DNA of 64,000 nt from Crocinitomicaceae bacterium (GTDB lineage: Bacteria > Bacteroidota > Bacteroidia > Flavobacteriales_D > Crocinitomicaceae), in assembly GCA_021325675.1 (NCBI GenBank), contig JAJTCM010000005.1, forward strand, positions 62,001 through 126,000, given 5' to 3'. Position 1 is the first letter of the stretch, and every line of letters starts with the position of its first letter. Of the stretch, positions 18,770-27,745 are shown one piece after another. The notes beneath the pieces are model-generated. The model did no database searches and had not been told where the DNA came from. It saw only the letters and a program-made list of their open reading frames with translations. The position numbers were made by a program, and so were the translations under genes.

Positions 18770-21700
18770 ATGAAACTTATTCTTGCCTCCTCATTTTTAC
18801 TGCTTTCCACCCTGCTTTTTTCTCAGTCTTACTGGCAGCAGGAAGTAAATTATACCATCCAGGTGAAGCTGAACGACCGCGATCACAGCTTATCTGCTTT
18901 TGAAAGCTTCGAATACATCAACCATTCTCCTAATACGCTGGATTTCATCTACATTCACCTGTGGCCGAACGCTTATAAAAACGGGAATACGGCTTTGGGA
19001 AAACAATTGTATGCTGACAAAGAAAAAGAACTCACTTTCGGACATGATTCTATACGCGGCTGGATTGATTCACTCGATTTTAAAATTAACGGGCAGGCAG
19101 CTAAATGGGAATATGATCCGGAACACATTGATATCTGCAAGCTTTACCTCAGCGCACCGCTCCGATCAGGAGAAAGAATTACGGTTTCAACTCCTTTTAA
19201 AGTCAAAATCCCAAGCGGTGAAATTTCCCGTCTCGGCCATATCAATCAGTCTTACCAGATCACGCAATGGTATCCCAAACCGGCCGTATACGACAAAAAC
19301 GGCTGGAACCAGATGCCTTACCTCAACCAGGGCGAATTTTATTCGGAATACGGATCTTTTGATGTGAGCATTACCTTGCCGCAAAATTATGTTGTGGGCG
19401 CAACCGGCGATTTGCAAACCGCATCTGAGCTGAACTTTTTAAATGAGCGTTTTGAACAGACGAAAACCCGGATCCCGAAATTTGAGGAAAAAGCCAAAAA
19501 ACCCGGACCGGACTTTGGTTTCCCGGTATCATCCCAGCAATGGAAAACAATTCGTTACACTCAAAAAAATGTACACGATTTTGCCTGGTTTGCCGACAAA
19601 CGCTTCGAAGTGCTCAGAGGCGAAGTAGAATTGCCGCATTCCAAACGCAAGGTAACGAGCTGGGCTATGTTTACGCCACAAAACATGAACGTATGGCGCG
19701 ATGCCATCGAATATATCAACGACGGAACGTATTATTATTCTTTGTGGAACGGTGATTATCCCTACAACCAGGTTACGGCCATTGACGGTACCATTTCTGC
19801 GGGCGGCGGAATGGAATATCCGAATGTTACTGTAATTGGCAACACGAATTCCAAAATGGACCTGGAAATTGTAATCGTCCATGAAGTCGGCCACAACTGG
19901 TTTTATGGGATCCTGGGCTCGAATGAGCGCGTTCACGGATGGATGGATGAAGGCTTGAATACGTTGAACGAAATGCGCTACGTGGAAACAAAATACCCCG
20001 GAAATAAATATCTTTCAGACAGGGTATTCGGCGGAATGTTCCATTTGAACGACCTCGACCACCACGATTCCGGCGATATCGGTTTCCGTTTTATTTCTAT
20101 TCTCGGTGAAGATCAGCCGCTGGAAACGCATTCAGCAGATTTTACTTCACTTAATTATGGCCTGATCATGTACCAGAAAACAGGTCTTGTGTTCCATTAT
20201 CTCAAATCGTACCTGGGAGACGAGCTTTTCAATAAAACCATGCAGGCGTATTTCAACGAATGGAAATTCAAACATCCGCAACCCGAAGACCTGCAGGCCA
20301 GCCTTGAAAAATACAGCGGAAAAAAACTGGATTGGCTCTTTGAAGACCTCATTAAAACGACCAATCACATTGATTATAAAATTAAAGGACTTAAATCCGG
20401 GGAAAACCAATCCGTAGTTACGCTGAAAAACAAAGGCCAGGTTAATGGCCCGATTCCCGTTACGGTATATCACAAGGGTGAAAAAACAACAAGTTGGGTT
20501 GAAACGCCCGGAAAAGGCAAATCACAGCTCACTTTCAATTTTGAGATTGATTCGGCACAGATCGATCCCGACAGGCAAATCCCGGAGCTGAACCGTTCCA
20601 ACAACAACTGGAACCGGAGCTGGCTTTTCAATAAAAAAGAGCCACTGAAACTGGAATTCCTGAACGGAGATATGGAAGCAAAACGTTCCAATAACTTCTG
20701 GCTCCCTGTAATTGCAGGGAATTCACAGGATAAGCTGATGCTCGGCCTGGGGATTCACAACCTCGGTATTCCGTTCAAAAAATACCAATACCTGCTTGCT
20801 CCGCTTTATTCTTTCGGCAGAAAAAACATTTCGGGGATTGGTGAATTCAGCCTGACTTCACTTCCGAAACGTAATTTCAAGCTGATCAGGACCGGGGTTT
20901 CCATCAAAAGCTTCAGTAACAATGATATCAGGCCTGAAGACAATTATTATGCAAGTGTTTCGCCTTATATCTTTATGAAATTAGGCCAGCGTAAAAATGC
21001 CACACCATTCTTCAATACGCTTTTATTGCAAGCCATTTACCGCTATGACCAGGTTACAGCGTCTAAAGTTGAACAGGCAGGTGCAATTCTCAAATACAAC
21101 TTGTATTATGATAAGCCTGATTTTGGTTTCAAGCTGGAATTACGCACAGATTATATGAACAACCTGCAGAATGCTAATGAAATGAACCGTCTGATGGGCG
21201 AAACCAGCTTCAAATACAAATACATCCGCAACAAACACAATTGCTGGATGGAGCTCAGGCTTTTCGCCGGAACTTTCCTGGGACGCAAGCTTGATCCCGT
21301 TATTTCAGGTACTTCAGCACCATATTACAATGAAGTGGAATACTTTGGCTATACGCTCGCGCTGAACGGTATGAGCGGCGCTGGTGATATCTTTACCGAA
21401 GATTACTATTTCTCGCGTACAGGCAGCAATTTTGGCGCTAACCAACGCGCTGAAAACATGGGTAACGTAAAAGTAAACGGCAATTTCGGCCTGACACAAA
21501 AATGGCTTTTTGCAGCGAATTATTACCAGGAATTGCCAATCAAACCAAAAGTCCTGGGAATTTTTGCAGATTATGGTGTTTTCCACAATGGTACAGAAGC
21601 TGAACCTGTTTTCAATACAGGGATCGGGATCAGGCTGGGAACCGTCTGTGGATTTTATTTCCCCGTATGGATGAGCAAAAACCTGGAGAATAGCTTTGGT

Positions 21701-21781
21701 AAAAATTATTACGATAAAATCAGGTTTAGTCTTAAAATGAACCTGGTAAACCAGCCAATCAGAATCGCGGCCTTATTTTAA
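18770..21781 (+). CDS. M1-family zinc metallopeptidase with C-terminal beta-barrel-like domain
   Basis: The 1003-residue protein has a signal peptide (MKLILASSFLLLSTLLFSQ), an aminopeptidase-N-like N-terminal beta domain, and an M1 catalytic domain with the substrate motif GGMEYPN and the zinc site HEVGH followed 18 residues later by the glutamate of WMDEGLN (about residues 371-394). Residues from about 633 to the end do not look like the usual M1 C-terminus. They consist of alternating amphipathic strands (FWLPVIAGNSQDKLMLGLGI..., KFKLELRTDYM-like) and finish with a terminal Phe (PIRIAALF), as in outer-membrane barrels. I infer a peptidase tethered to the outer membrane. There is no T9SS sorting domain. 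The side of the membrane on which it acts is unknown. Confidence 0.88.
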   Translation: MKLILASSFLLLSTLLFSQSYWQQEVNYTIQVKLNDRDHSLSAFESFEYINHSPNTLDFIYIHLWPNAYKNGNTALGKQLYADKEKELTFGHDSIRGWIDSLDFKINGQAAKWEYDPEHIDICKLYLSAPLRSGERITVSTPFKVKIPSGEISRLGHINQSYQITQWYPKPAVYDKNGWNQMPYLNQGEFYSEYGSFDVSITLPQNYVVGATGDLQTASELNFLNERFEQTKTRIPKFEEKAKKPGPDFGFPVSSQQWKTIRYTQKNVHDFAWFADKRFEVLRGEVELPHSKRKVTSWAMFTPQNMNVWRDAIEYINDGTYYYSLWNGDYPYNQVTAIDGTISAGGGMEYPNVTVIGNTNSKMDLEIVIVHEVGHNWFYGILGSNERVHGWMDEGLNTLNEMRYVETKYPGNKYLSDRVFGGMFHLNDLDHHDSGDIGFRFISILGEDQPLETHSADFTSLNYGLIMYQKTGLVFHYLKSYLGDELFNKTMQAYFNEWKFKHPQPEDLQASLEKYSGKKLDWLFEDLIKTTNHIDYKIKGLKSGENQSVVTLKNKGQVNGPIPVTVYHKGEKTTSWVETPGKGKSQLTFNFEIDSAQIDPDRQIPELNRSNNNWNRSWLFNKKEPLKLEFLNGDMEAKRSNNFWLPVIAGNSQDKLMLGLGIHNLGIPFKKYQYLLAPLYSFGRKNISGIGEFSLTSLPKRNFKLIRTGVSIKSFSNNDIRPEDNYYASVSPYIFMKLGQRKNATPFFNTLLLQAIYRYDQVTASKVEQAGAILKYNLYYDKPDFGFKLELRTDYMNNLQNANEMNRLMGETSFKYKYIRNKHNCWMELRLFAGTFLGRKLDPVISGTSAPYYNEVEYFGYTLALNGMSGAGDIFTEDYYFSRTGSNFGANQRAENMGNVKVNGNFGLTQKWLFAANYYQELPIKPKVLGIFADYGVFHNGTEAEPVFNTGIGIRLGTVCGFYFPVWMSKNLENSFGKNYYDKIRFSLKMNLVNQPIRIAALF

Positions 21782-21783
21782 AA

Positions 21784-21809
21784 AATAGCAGGCCCGAAAG
21801 CCTGCTATT
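21784..21809 (-). terminator. Hairpin terminator of the HTH-Fic gene
   Basis: A perfect 10-bp stem (AATAGCAGGC / GCCTGCTATT) with a 6-base loop contains the Fic stop codon in one arm. A T run follows only in the minus-strand direction, so it serves the Fic gene and perhaps partly blocks the convergent M1 transcript. Confidence 0.75.
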
Positions 21810-22848
21810 GCAATATGGAAAGATAACGTTTAATGCACTCAAGCTCGGTTAAGGCAATGAGCTCAATAAAATCATCTTTATTTTCATTCACTTGTGCTTC
21901 CTCAAGCGCGTTGTAATAATTCATTCTTGCTTCGTAATCGCCTTTGAGATTGGCAATTACATAACCGTTTTTGAGAAGAACAAGGTTCATCAGCAAGCGG
22001 GAAGTCCTTCCGTTTCCGTCAATGAAAGGATGAATAGTAACCAAACGCTCATGCAGCTCAGCAGCAAGCACGACCGGATGAATATCTTTGTATTTTTCAT
22101 ACCAGGAAAAGAACAGGTCCATTTCGTTACGAAGCTCCAGGTAAGACGGTGGTGTATGCTTACTACCCTGGATCATAACGTTAGCATTACGGTATTTACC
22201 GGCTTCAGCCGAATTAATCCCCCGCAGGATCAGGTTATGAATTGATAAAACCTCGCGTTCGGTAATAAAAGCATTTTTATCAATCAAAAAATGAATGTAA
22301 GTAATCGCTTCCTTATGATTGATGGCTTCCAGGTGCTCCTGCATGGATTTACCTGAAATTGTTAAGCCTTTATTGACAACCAGGTCAGTTTCCCTGAGTG
22401 TTAAAGTATTTCCTTCAATGCGGTTGCTGTCATATATGTACTCTAGCTCCAAGGCTTCCTTAATCCGGTAGCTGTCATATTTACGCTTATTGTCAAGCTG
22501 GGCCTTGCAGCTATCTATTTCATCCAGAATTAACCGGATGCGTTTTGAAATAATTCGTTTTTTGGCTACATTATACTTTGCCATTTCTTCCTGTACCATA
22601 GATATAACATCCATAGCAACCGGGTATGGTTTAAGCTCACTTATAACACGTTCCTTAAGCCAGGCAACCAGCAGGTCATTGATTGGAAGATCAAGATATT
22701 TTGCAAGCAAATGAAGCTGGGCCTCCGTTGGGATTCGTTTGCCGGATTCGAAACGACTAATCATGGATTGATCTACCTGCAAAAGCGCGGCAAGCTCCTT
22801 TACTTTGAGGGCTTTTTCAAGACGGGCTTTTTTTAGTAAATTTTTCAT
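21805..22848 (-). CDS. HTH (XRE) - Fic domain protein
   Basis: The 347-residue protein joins an N-terminal XRE-type helix-turn-helix (residues 1-58, KVKELAALLQVDQSMISRFE) to a Fic domain. The Fic active-site motif is intact, HPFIDGNGRTSR at 273-284, and an inhibitory-helix motif SNRIEGN lies at 141-147, as in class II Fic proteins that self-inhibit with an N-terminal helix. Fic enzymes usually transfer AMP to a hydroxyl on a target protein; the target is unknown. The XRE domain suggests that it binds its own promoter, and repeats overlapping the start codon fit that. No separate antitoxin gene lies beside it. The gene is flanked by terminators on both sides. Confidence 0.92.
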   Translation of the reverse strand: MKNLLKKARLEKALKVKELAALLQVDQSMISRFESGKRIPTEAQLHLLAKYLDLPINDLLVAWLKERVISELKPYPVAMDVISMVQEEMAKYNVAKKRIISKRIRLILDEIDSCKAQLDNKRKYDSYRIKEALELEYIYDSNRIEGNTLTLRETDLVVNKGLTISGKSMQEHLEAINHKEAITYIHFLIDKNAFITEREVLSIHNLILRGINSAEAGKYRNANVMIQGSKHTPPSYLELRNEMDLFFSWYEKYKDIHPVVLAAELHERLVTIHPFIDGNGRTSRLLMNLVLLKNGYVIANLKGDYEARMNYYNALEEAQVNENKDDFIELIALTELECIKRYLSILQ

Positions 22849-22878
22849 GACTCAAATATTCATGACAAAATTAGTCAT
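22844..22878. promoter_or_regulatory. Promoter and operator-like repeats of the HTH-Fic gene
   Basis: On the minus strand TAATTTTG (22866-22873) ends 17 nt before the ATG. TTCATGAC occurs at 22844-22851 and again at 22859-22866, 15 bp apart, and an inverted AGTCAT lies at 22873-22878. The left repeat contains the start codon. The arrangement suits autorepression by the encoded XRE domain. Confidence 0.55.
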
Positions 22879-22890
22879 TTTTTATCGAAT

Positions 22891-22923
22891 AAAAAAGGGG
22901 AAAAACAATTTTCCCCTTTTTTT
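22891..22923 (-). terminator. Intrinsic terminator, nearly symmetrical
   Basis: A perfect 14-bp stem (AAAAAAGGGGAAAA / TTTTCCCCTTTTTT) with an ACAA loop begins at the stop codon of the minus-strand gene to its right. It insulates that gene from the HTH-Fic promoter. Confidence 0.88.
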
Positions 22924-23656
22924 AATTTACAATGGCATCATATCTGGCCTTAAAATCCTCATCATCTTCAAACCATTGGGCTACTTTTCCTAAAAGCGCT
23001 TTGGCTTTGTCCACCTGTTTCATGGAAATATAAGCCTCAGCCGTTTCAAAAACTCCGAGTTTGAATAATTTTTTATCCTCTTCCCTGTAATTTGCAACTT
23101 CAGCAGCAAAAGTAGGTGCAGCGAGCATTTTTTCAGCTTCTTTCCAAAGGGCGTTTGCACCTCCTTTATCCTGTACTCGGAACTTACAAGCACCTTCCAG
23201 GTATTTCGCACCTACATCGTTCGGGTTCAGTTTATATGCCTTAGTTACCCAGCCAGAAGCCTTCCGGTAATCTTTTGCATCAATATCATTTTGAATCGTT
23301 TCAACAAGTGTTTTCTTGACATCAGAGAAAAAATCGCGGTATTCTGCGTAAATTTTTCCTGATTTATCTTTTTTGATACACTTTCCGGCTGCTGTAAAGC
23401 AATCCTTGAACGCATTTTTATACTCTTCATCCCTGTCTGCCTGGAAGGAAATTTTATAATATCCTTTTGCCATCCAATAGTAGATGATTGCGTCATTTTT
23501 TGATTCGTCTTTTTCCGAATATTTGATCGTTTCCCTGATTAATTTGGCATAGTTCCCATCAGCATACAAAATCAGCAAATCATCATAAAGAGGCGGCTGA
23601 GCATTTAATTTAAGGGCTCCAAGAATAAAACAAAGGAGGAAAAGAAGTTTTTTCAT
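22922..23656 (-). CDS. Exported TPR-like protein of unknown function
   Basis: This 244-residue protein has a signal peptide (MKKLLFLLCFILGALKLNAQ) and is otherwise helical with TPR-like pairs (DYRKASGWVTKAYKLNPNDVGAKYLEGAC and QVDKAKALLGKVAQWFEDDEDF). It probably resides in the periplasm as a scaffold. No family name could be assigned. It lies between the HTH-Fic gene and a DUF6089-like barrel gene, all on the minus strand, and is followed immediately by a strong terminator. No clear TAnnTTTG box was found upstream of its ATG. Confidence 0.8.
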   Translation of the reverse strand: MKKLLFLLCFILGALKLNAQPPLYDDLLILYADGNYAKLIRETIKYSEKDESKNDAIIYYWMAKGYYKISFQADRDEEYKNAFKDCFTAAGKCIKKDKSGKIYAEYRDFFSDVKKTLVETIQNDIDAKDYRKASGWVTKAYKLNPNDVGAKYLEGACKFRVQDKGGANALWKEAEKMLAAPTFAAEVANYREEDKKLFKLGVFETAEAYISMKQVDKAKALLGKVAQWFEDDEDFKARYDAIVN

Positions 23657-23758
23657 AACTAAATTTTTACTGTTTGAGTATTAAGATTTCAATAATCATG
23701 CCGAATGTATAAATAATTTTTTATCCGGCAATGAAGAAATAAAAATAATGCTATTTTC

Positions 23759-24580
23759 TTAATGATTGAAGCACTTATCCGGCGGGCCCAGGCGATAGGT
23801 CAGCATTCCGCCAAAAACAAAATACCAGTCTTTGGTTGCCGGGTTACCTCTTCTTCCGTATGGTGATTGATCCAAACTCCTGTTAGAAAGATCAGCCACA
23901 AGCGGACCGTTGATTTCACTCAGGGATTCCCGGTCAATGTAACGGCTGCTATGAACATCATCAATATAATCGGTAAAAGTTTTCCGGACTCCAAATTCGA
24001 TGTTAATCGCGAGGTTCCTGGCTATAGAAACTTTTAAGCCCAGGCCTGCGGGAACGCAAAGCTGAGTCCTGGAATAAAATCCTTCTTTGCTTAAATCTGT
24101 TCCCTGGCCTTCCGTGCCTAAGGGCTGTAGCTCGTACCATTCCCCGTTGTATTCCGTTTTGGGGTTGATCCTGAAAAGGCCTAATTCTACGAAAACATAA
24201 GGCGAAATCCTGTGGCGGGAATGCCCTGTCTGATAAGGCAGGTAATTGAACTCAACGCCGGCGCCAAACTCATAAAAATCGGTTTTAAACGATAAATTGC
24301 GGTTCGCCATTACCGGATTGGTAGCGTCCTGGTCGCTGGCTTCGAGGTTACCGTAAGAGAAATTGGCCCTTAACGACATGCGTGAATGCACATTGAAGCG
24401 AAAAATTCCGCCGTAAGCCAGGTTGGTATTCTGAAAATGGTTCAGCTCGTTTAAATCCCCGATATAATAAGCGCCGCCAACAAAAGCCCCGAGCTCAGAT
24501 TTTGAACGGGCATTCTGCCTTTGCGAAAAGGAGACGCTGCAGGTAAGAATAGACGATATGAACACCAAAAAAAACTTCAT
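23759..24580 (-). CDS. Outer-membrane beta-barrel protein, DUF6089-like
   Basis: The 273-residue product has a signal peptide (MKFFLVFISSILTCSVSFSQ) and the sequence pattern of small outer-membrane barrels: ELGAFVGGAYYIGDLN, YGGIFRFNVHSRMSLRANFSYG, YEFGAGVEFNYLPY, SPYVFVELGLFRINPK and LGLKVSIARNLAINIEFGVRKTFTDYIDDV. This is the DUF6089 pattern, a family that includes PorG-like proteins linked to the T9SS in some Bacteroidota. Whether this copy has that role cannot be decided here, because such barrels are present in several copies per genome. It is divergent from the lipoprotein gene to the right, and a TAAATTTG box lies 14 nt before its ATG. Confidence 0.82.
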   Translation of the reverse strand: MKFFLVFISSILTCSVSFSQRQNARSKSELGAFVGGAYYIGDLNELNHFQNTNLAYGGIFRFNVHSRMSLRANFSYGNLEASDQDATNPVMANRNLSFKTDFYEFGAGVEFNYLPYQTGHSRHRISPYVFVELGLFRINPKTEYNGEWYELQPLGTEGQGTDLSKEGFYSRTQLCVPAGLGLKVSIARNLAINIEFGVRKTFTDYIDDVHSSRYIDRESLSEINGPLVADLSNRSLDQSPYGRRGNPATKDWYFVFGGMLTYRLGPPDKCFNH

Positions 24581-24594
24581 TATTTCTCAAAACG

Positions 24595-24602
24595 CAAATT
24601 TA
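24595..24602 (-). promoter_or_regulatory. Promoter -7 box (TAAATTTG) of the DUF6089-like gene
   Basis: Read on the minus strand, TAAATTTG ends 14 nt before the ATG. Confidence 0.55.
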
Positions 24603-24668
24603 TTTTTTTTGTTGCTCAAAATCCATTTTTATCGTTTTTTTTATACATTTACCCTAAATTTAAAAATA

Positions 24669-26288
24669 ATGGGCTCTTTTTATCCAAAAGCTACTATCGC
24701 TGCTGTCATTCTCCTGCTTGGGATCACCTCCTGTAAAAAATTCGAAGACTTAAAAATAGCTAAAACAGCATGGAACCCCAACCTGGCAGTTCCCATCGGA
24801 TCTGCGGATTTTGGCGTATATGACATTCTGGCATCGCAAGACAGCAACGACCTGATTATCATCGACCCGGTTTCCGGTGAAATTGCATTGAGCTACAGCA
24901 GTGAAATTGCTTCATTTGATGCAGCCAGCATTGTTGAAATCGGCAATTTTTCCCAGAATTATTCAATTACTCTGGCTGACTTGAGTATCCCGGTTTCAGC
25001 GGCATACAACGGCAACGCAAACGCATTTAAAAATGATGTCCTTCCGCTGACAATGCAAAACGGTGAGGAAATCAATACAATTCTTTTCGATTCCGGGATT
25101 CTGAACGTCCACATCGAAACTGAGCTGAAACACAACCTGAACATCACGGTAACTTTCCCTGATTTCATCGTTAATTCAGCGCCTGTAACGGAAAACCTTT
25201 CGATGAACTATGCCGGAACTGTTCCCCAGGAAGCTGACTTCCAGGTTGACCTGAACGAAGTATTGGGAGATTTCACCAACAACGGGACCACGGTCAATGA
25301 AACCCGGGTGCAAATACAGTTAAGCGTTATGGGAACCGGGGAAGAAGTTACCGGAACAGAGAATTTCTCCGTAGAATTAAGCTCTTCCAATCTTGATTTT
25401 CATCACATAACAGGTTACATCGGCCAGCAAAACATTGTACAGGAAGCTGATTCCGTTTTACTGCGTATCTTCCAAAATTCCGTAGACGGAACATTTGAGC
25501 TTACCAACCCTAAAGTTGTTTTCACAATCGACAACTCTTTTGGTGTGCCGATCGCCCTTAATTTAAGCGAGCTGAAAACAATAAACGTAGCTACCGGTGT
25601 AGAAACGGACCTGCTCAACTACCCAACCACGATTGATGTGGAAGCCCCAACAGTAATGGGACAGACAGAAACTACGGAATTGGAGCTGAATAATAGCAAT
25701 ACGACCAACCTGTCGAGCGTTATTTCCCCTACCCCAAAATATTTTTATTACGAAATTAACGGCCAGGCAAATCCTGACGGACAAACCGCAACTCCGAACT
25801 TTGTGATGAAAGAGAGCCGCTGCACGATTAAAACCGAGGTAGACATGCCGCTTGAAGGCTATGCTTACGGTTTCAGCATCACAGACACGGTTGAGTTCAC
25901 GCAGTTTGAAAACCAGAATGCGGATTTGATCGAGTTTGTCATGTTCCGCCTGATTGTGGACAACGGTTTCCCGGTGTTGCTTGGCACACAGATTACTGCG
26001 ATTGACGAGAACGGTAACCATCTTTTCTCCATTTTCAACCAACCGGAAAACATCATTGAACCGGCGCCGGTAGATGCAACGGGAAGAGTTACCGAACAGC
26101 GCAGGAAAATCAACGACATTACTTTAACTGCTGAGCAAATTGCCATGCTTGCCGACGTGGAAAAGCTGATTATTTATGGTGAAGCATCTACAACTGACGC
26201 GGACATGAATAAAGTTGTCAAGTTTTACGACGATTACAAAATCAACCTGAAGCTTGCCCTTCAGATCCAGGCACAAACTCAATTCTAA
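24669..26288 (+). CDS. Large lipoprotein of unknown function
   Basis: The 539-residue protein has a lipoprotein signal (MGSFYPKATIAAVILLLGITSC, lipobox GITSC) and is otherwise beta-rich without a recognised family. The start was placed at the ATG giving a compact signal peptide; a longer in-frame start would overlap the divergent gene and its promoter. It is followed 18 bases later by the DUF5723 outer-membrane gene, so the two are likely coexpressed. The lipoprotein may be a partner of the outer-membrane protein, which is inference from position only. It reads as a multi-domain beta-sandwich protein with acidic loops. Confidence 0.8.
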   Translation: MGSFYPKATIAAVILLLGITSCKKFEDLKIAKTAWNPNLAVPIGSADFGVYDILASQDSNDLIIIDPVSGEIALSYSSEIASFDAASIVEIGNFSQNYSITLADLSIPVSAAYNGNANAFKNDVLPLTMQNGEEINTILFDSGILNVHIETELKHNLNITVTFPDFIVNSAPVTENLSMNYAGTVPQEADFQVDLNEVLGDFTNNGTTVNETRVQIQLSVMGTGEEVTGTENFSVELSSSNLDFHHITGYIGQQNIVQEADSVLLRIFQNSVDGTFELTNPKVVFTIDNSFGVPIALNLSELKTINVATGVETDLLNYPTTIDVEAPTVMGQTETTELELNNSNTTNLSSVISPTPKYFYYEINGQANPDGQTATPNFVMKESRCTIKTEVDMPLEGYAYGFSITDTVEFTQFENQNADLIEFVMFRLIVDNGFPVLLGTQITAIDENGNHLFSIFNQPENIIEPAPVDATGRVTEQRRKINDITLTAEQIAMLADVEKLIIYGEASTTDADMNKVVKFYDDYKINLKLALQIQAQTQF

Positions 26289-26306
26289 GACTCCATTGAT
26301 ATACTT

Positions 26307-27737
26307 ATGAAAGCAAAATATATAATCGTATTACTTGGTATTTTTTCCGGAAGCCTCCTTTTCGGACAGAAAAACTTTTCTTTGTATCATTTAAAAGGGA
26401 TACCCCAGGCAGTTTACGTTAACCCCTCCTTTGTGCCCAAATCCAAAATTTACCTGAGCCTGCCCCTGGGAATGATGAATTTCGGAGTTTCCAACAGCGG
26501 GTTTTCATTCAATGACCTGTTTACCAAACGCAGTGATGACTCACTCGTTATCAATACCCAGAAAGTGCTCGAGGAAATGGATGACCTGAACTATTTCAAC
26601 GTAGAGAACAGCATTGAGCTTTTTGGCCTTGGGCTGAAGCTGAAAGATATGTACATCAATTTCAATGTCAGCAGCAAGGTCCAGGCGAATTTCATTTATC
26701 CGAAAGGCTTGTTCCAGTTTGCTCTTGAAGGCAATGGTAAAAACTTCATTGGTCAGCGCGCTTCACTGGACGGAATCGGGATTAATCTTAATGCCTATAC
26801 GGAAATCGGTTTTGGGATCAGCAAGGAAATCAGTGACAAGCTGAGTGTTGGCGGACGCGTAAAGCTCCTTTCCGGGATTGCAAACATTACGACACGCGAA
26901 ACGAGACTGGGAATTTACACTGATCCAACGACTTATGCGCTCACAATTGACGGTTTTGCGGACATCAGCTCCTCCAACATCAGCCAGTTTTATGATGATA
27001 CCATTTCTTCATCACAAACCAAAATGAAAAACCTCCAGTCGTCTATCCTGAATTTTGCCAACAAAGGCTTCGGATTGGACCTGGGAGCAACTTACAAAGT
27101 GTCCGACAAGCTTTCTGTAAATGCCAGCCTTGTTGATCTGGGCTCTATTCGCTGGAGCAACAATGTGACTTCTTACAAAACGAATGAATTCGAATTCACG
27201 TTCGAAGGCGTTGACCTCAACGAATACTTTTCGGAACAGGAAAATGACAGCTCCGGCAACAGGATGCTTGATGATCTGAAGGACAGCATTCCGAAAATGT
27301 TCAATTACGAAGAAAACAACGAAGCATATTCTACTTCACTTTATACCAAGTTTTACATTGGCGCGAATTATGAAATTACGAAAGCTTTCAACGTTGGCGG
27401 GGTAATCATCAACGAGTTTGTGAAAGGCAAATACCGCCCGGGAGTTTCCTTAGCTGCCAATGTTTCCCTGAAAAGCTGGCTGAGCGCAACACTGAATTAC
27501 AGCATTTATAACAAAACCTACTCCAATATCGGCGTCGGGCTAAGCTTGCGGGGAGGCCCCATCCAGTTTTATCTCATGACTGACAATGTGCTGGCTTTCA
27601 CCAATACCCTCAACGCTAAAAACGTTAATTTAACGGGGGGCATGAGCATCTTCATCAAGGAGCGCGACAAAAAGAAAAAGGAAAAAACAGAAGTTGAGGG
27701 CGGCGGAACAAACAACAATACGCCTGACAAAAAATAA
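26307..27737 (+). CDS. DUF5723-family outer-membrane protein
   Basis: The 476-residue product has a signal peptide (MKAKYIIVLLGIFSGSLLFGQ) and then the DUF5723 beginning NFSLYHLKGIPQAVYVNPSFVP with SLPLGMMNFGVSNSGFSFNDLF. The remainder has alternating barrel strands (GIGINLNAYTEIGFGISKEISDKLSVGGRVKLL; KGFGLDLGATYKVSDKLSVNASLVDLG). The C-terminal tail is hydrophilic (KKKEKTEVEGGG...), not a membrane-insertion signal, as occurs in PorV/FadL-like families. The function of DUF5723 is not known. It follows the lipoprotein gene closely and precedes a bestrophin gene by 8 bases. Confidence 0.85.
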   Translation: MKAKYIIVLLGIFSGSLLFGQKNFSLYHLKGIPQAVYVNPSFVPKSKIYLSLPLGMMNFGVSNSGFSFNDLFTKRSDDSLVINTQKVLEEMDDLNYFNVENSIELFGLGLKLKDMYINFNVSSKVQANFIYPKGLFQFALEGNGKNFIGQRASLDGIGINLNAYTEIGFGISKEISDKLSVGGRVKLLSGIANITTRETRLGIYTDPTTYALTIDGFADISSSNISQFYDDTISSSQTKMKNLQSSILNFANKGFGLDLGATYKVSDKLSVNASLVDLGSIRWSNNVTSYKTNEFEFTFEGVDLNEYFSEQENDSSGNRMLDDLKDSIPKMFNYEENNEAYSTSLYTKFYIGANYEITKAFNVGGVIINEFVKGKYRPGVSLAANVSLKSWLSATLNYSIYNKTYSNIGVGLSLRGGPIQFYLMTDNVLAFTNTLNAKNVNLTGGMSIFIKERDKKKKEKTEVEGGGTNNNTPDKK

Positions 27738-27745
27738 ACAGAAAT

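Noticed and set aside
24558-24668. Longer form of the large lipoprotein
   Set aside because: It overlaps the divergent gene start and its promoter and would bury the lipobox signal behind another hydrophobic stretch.
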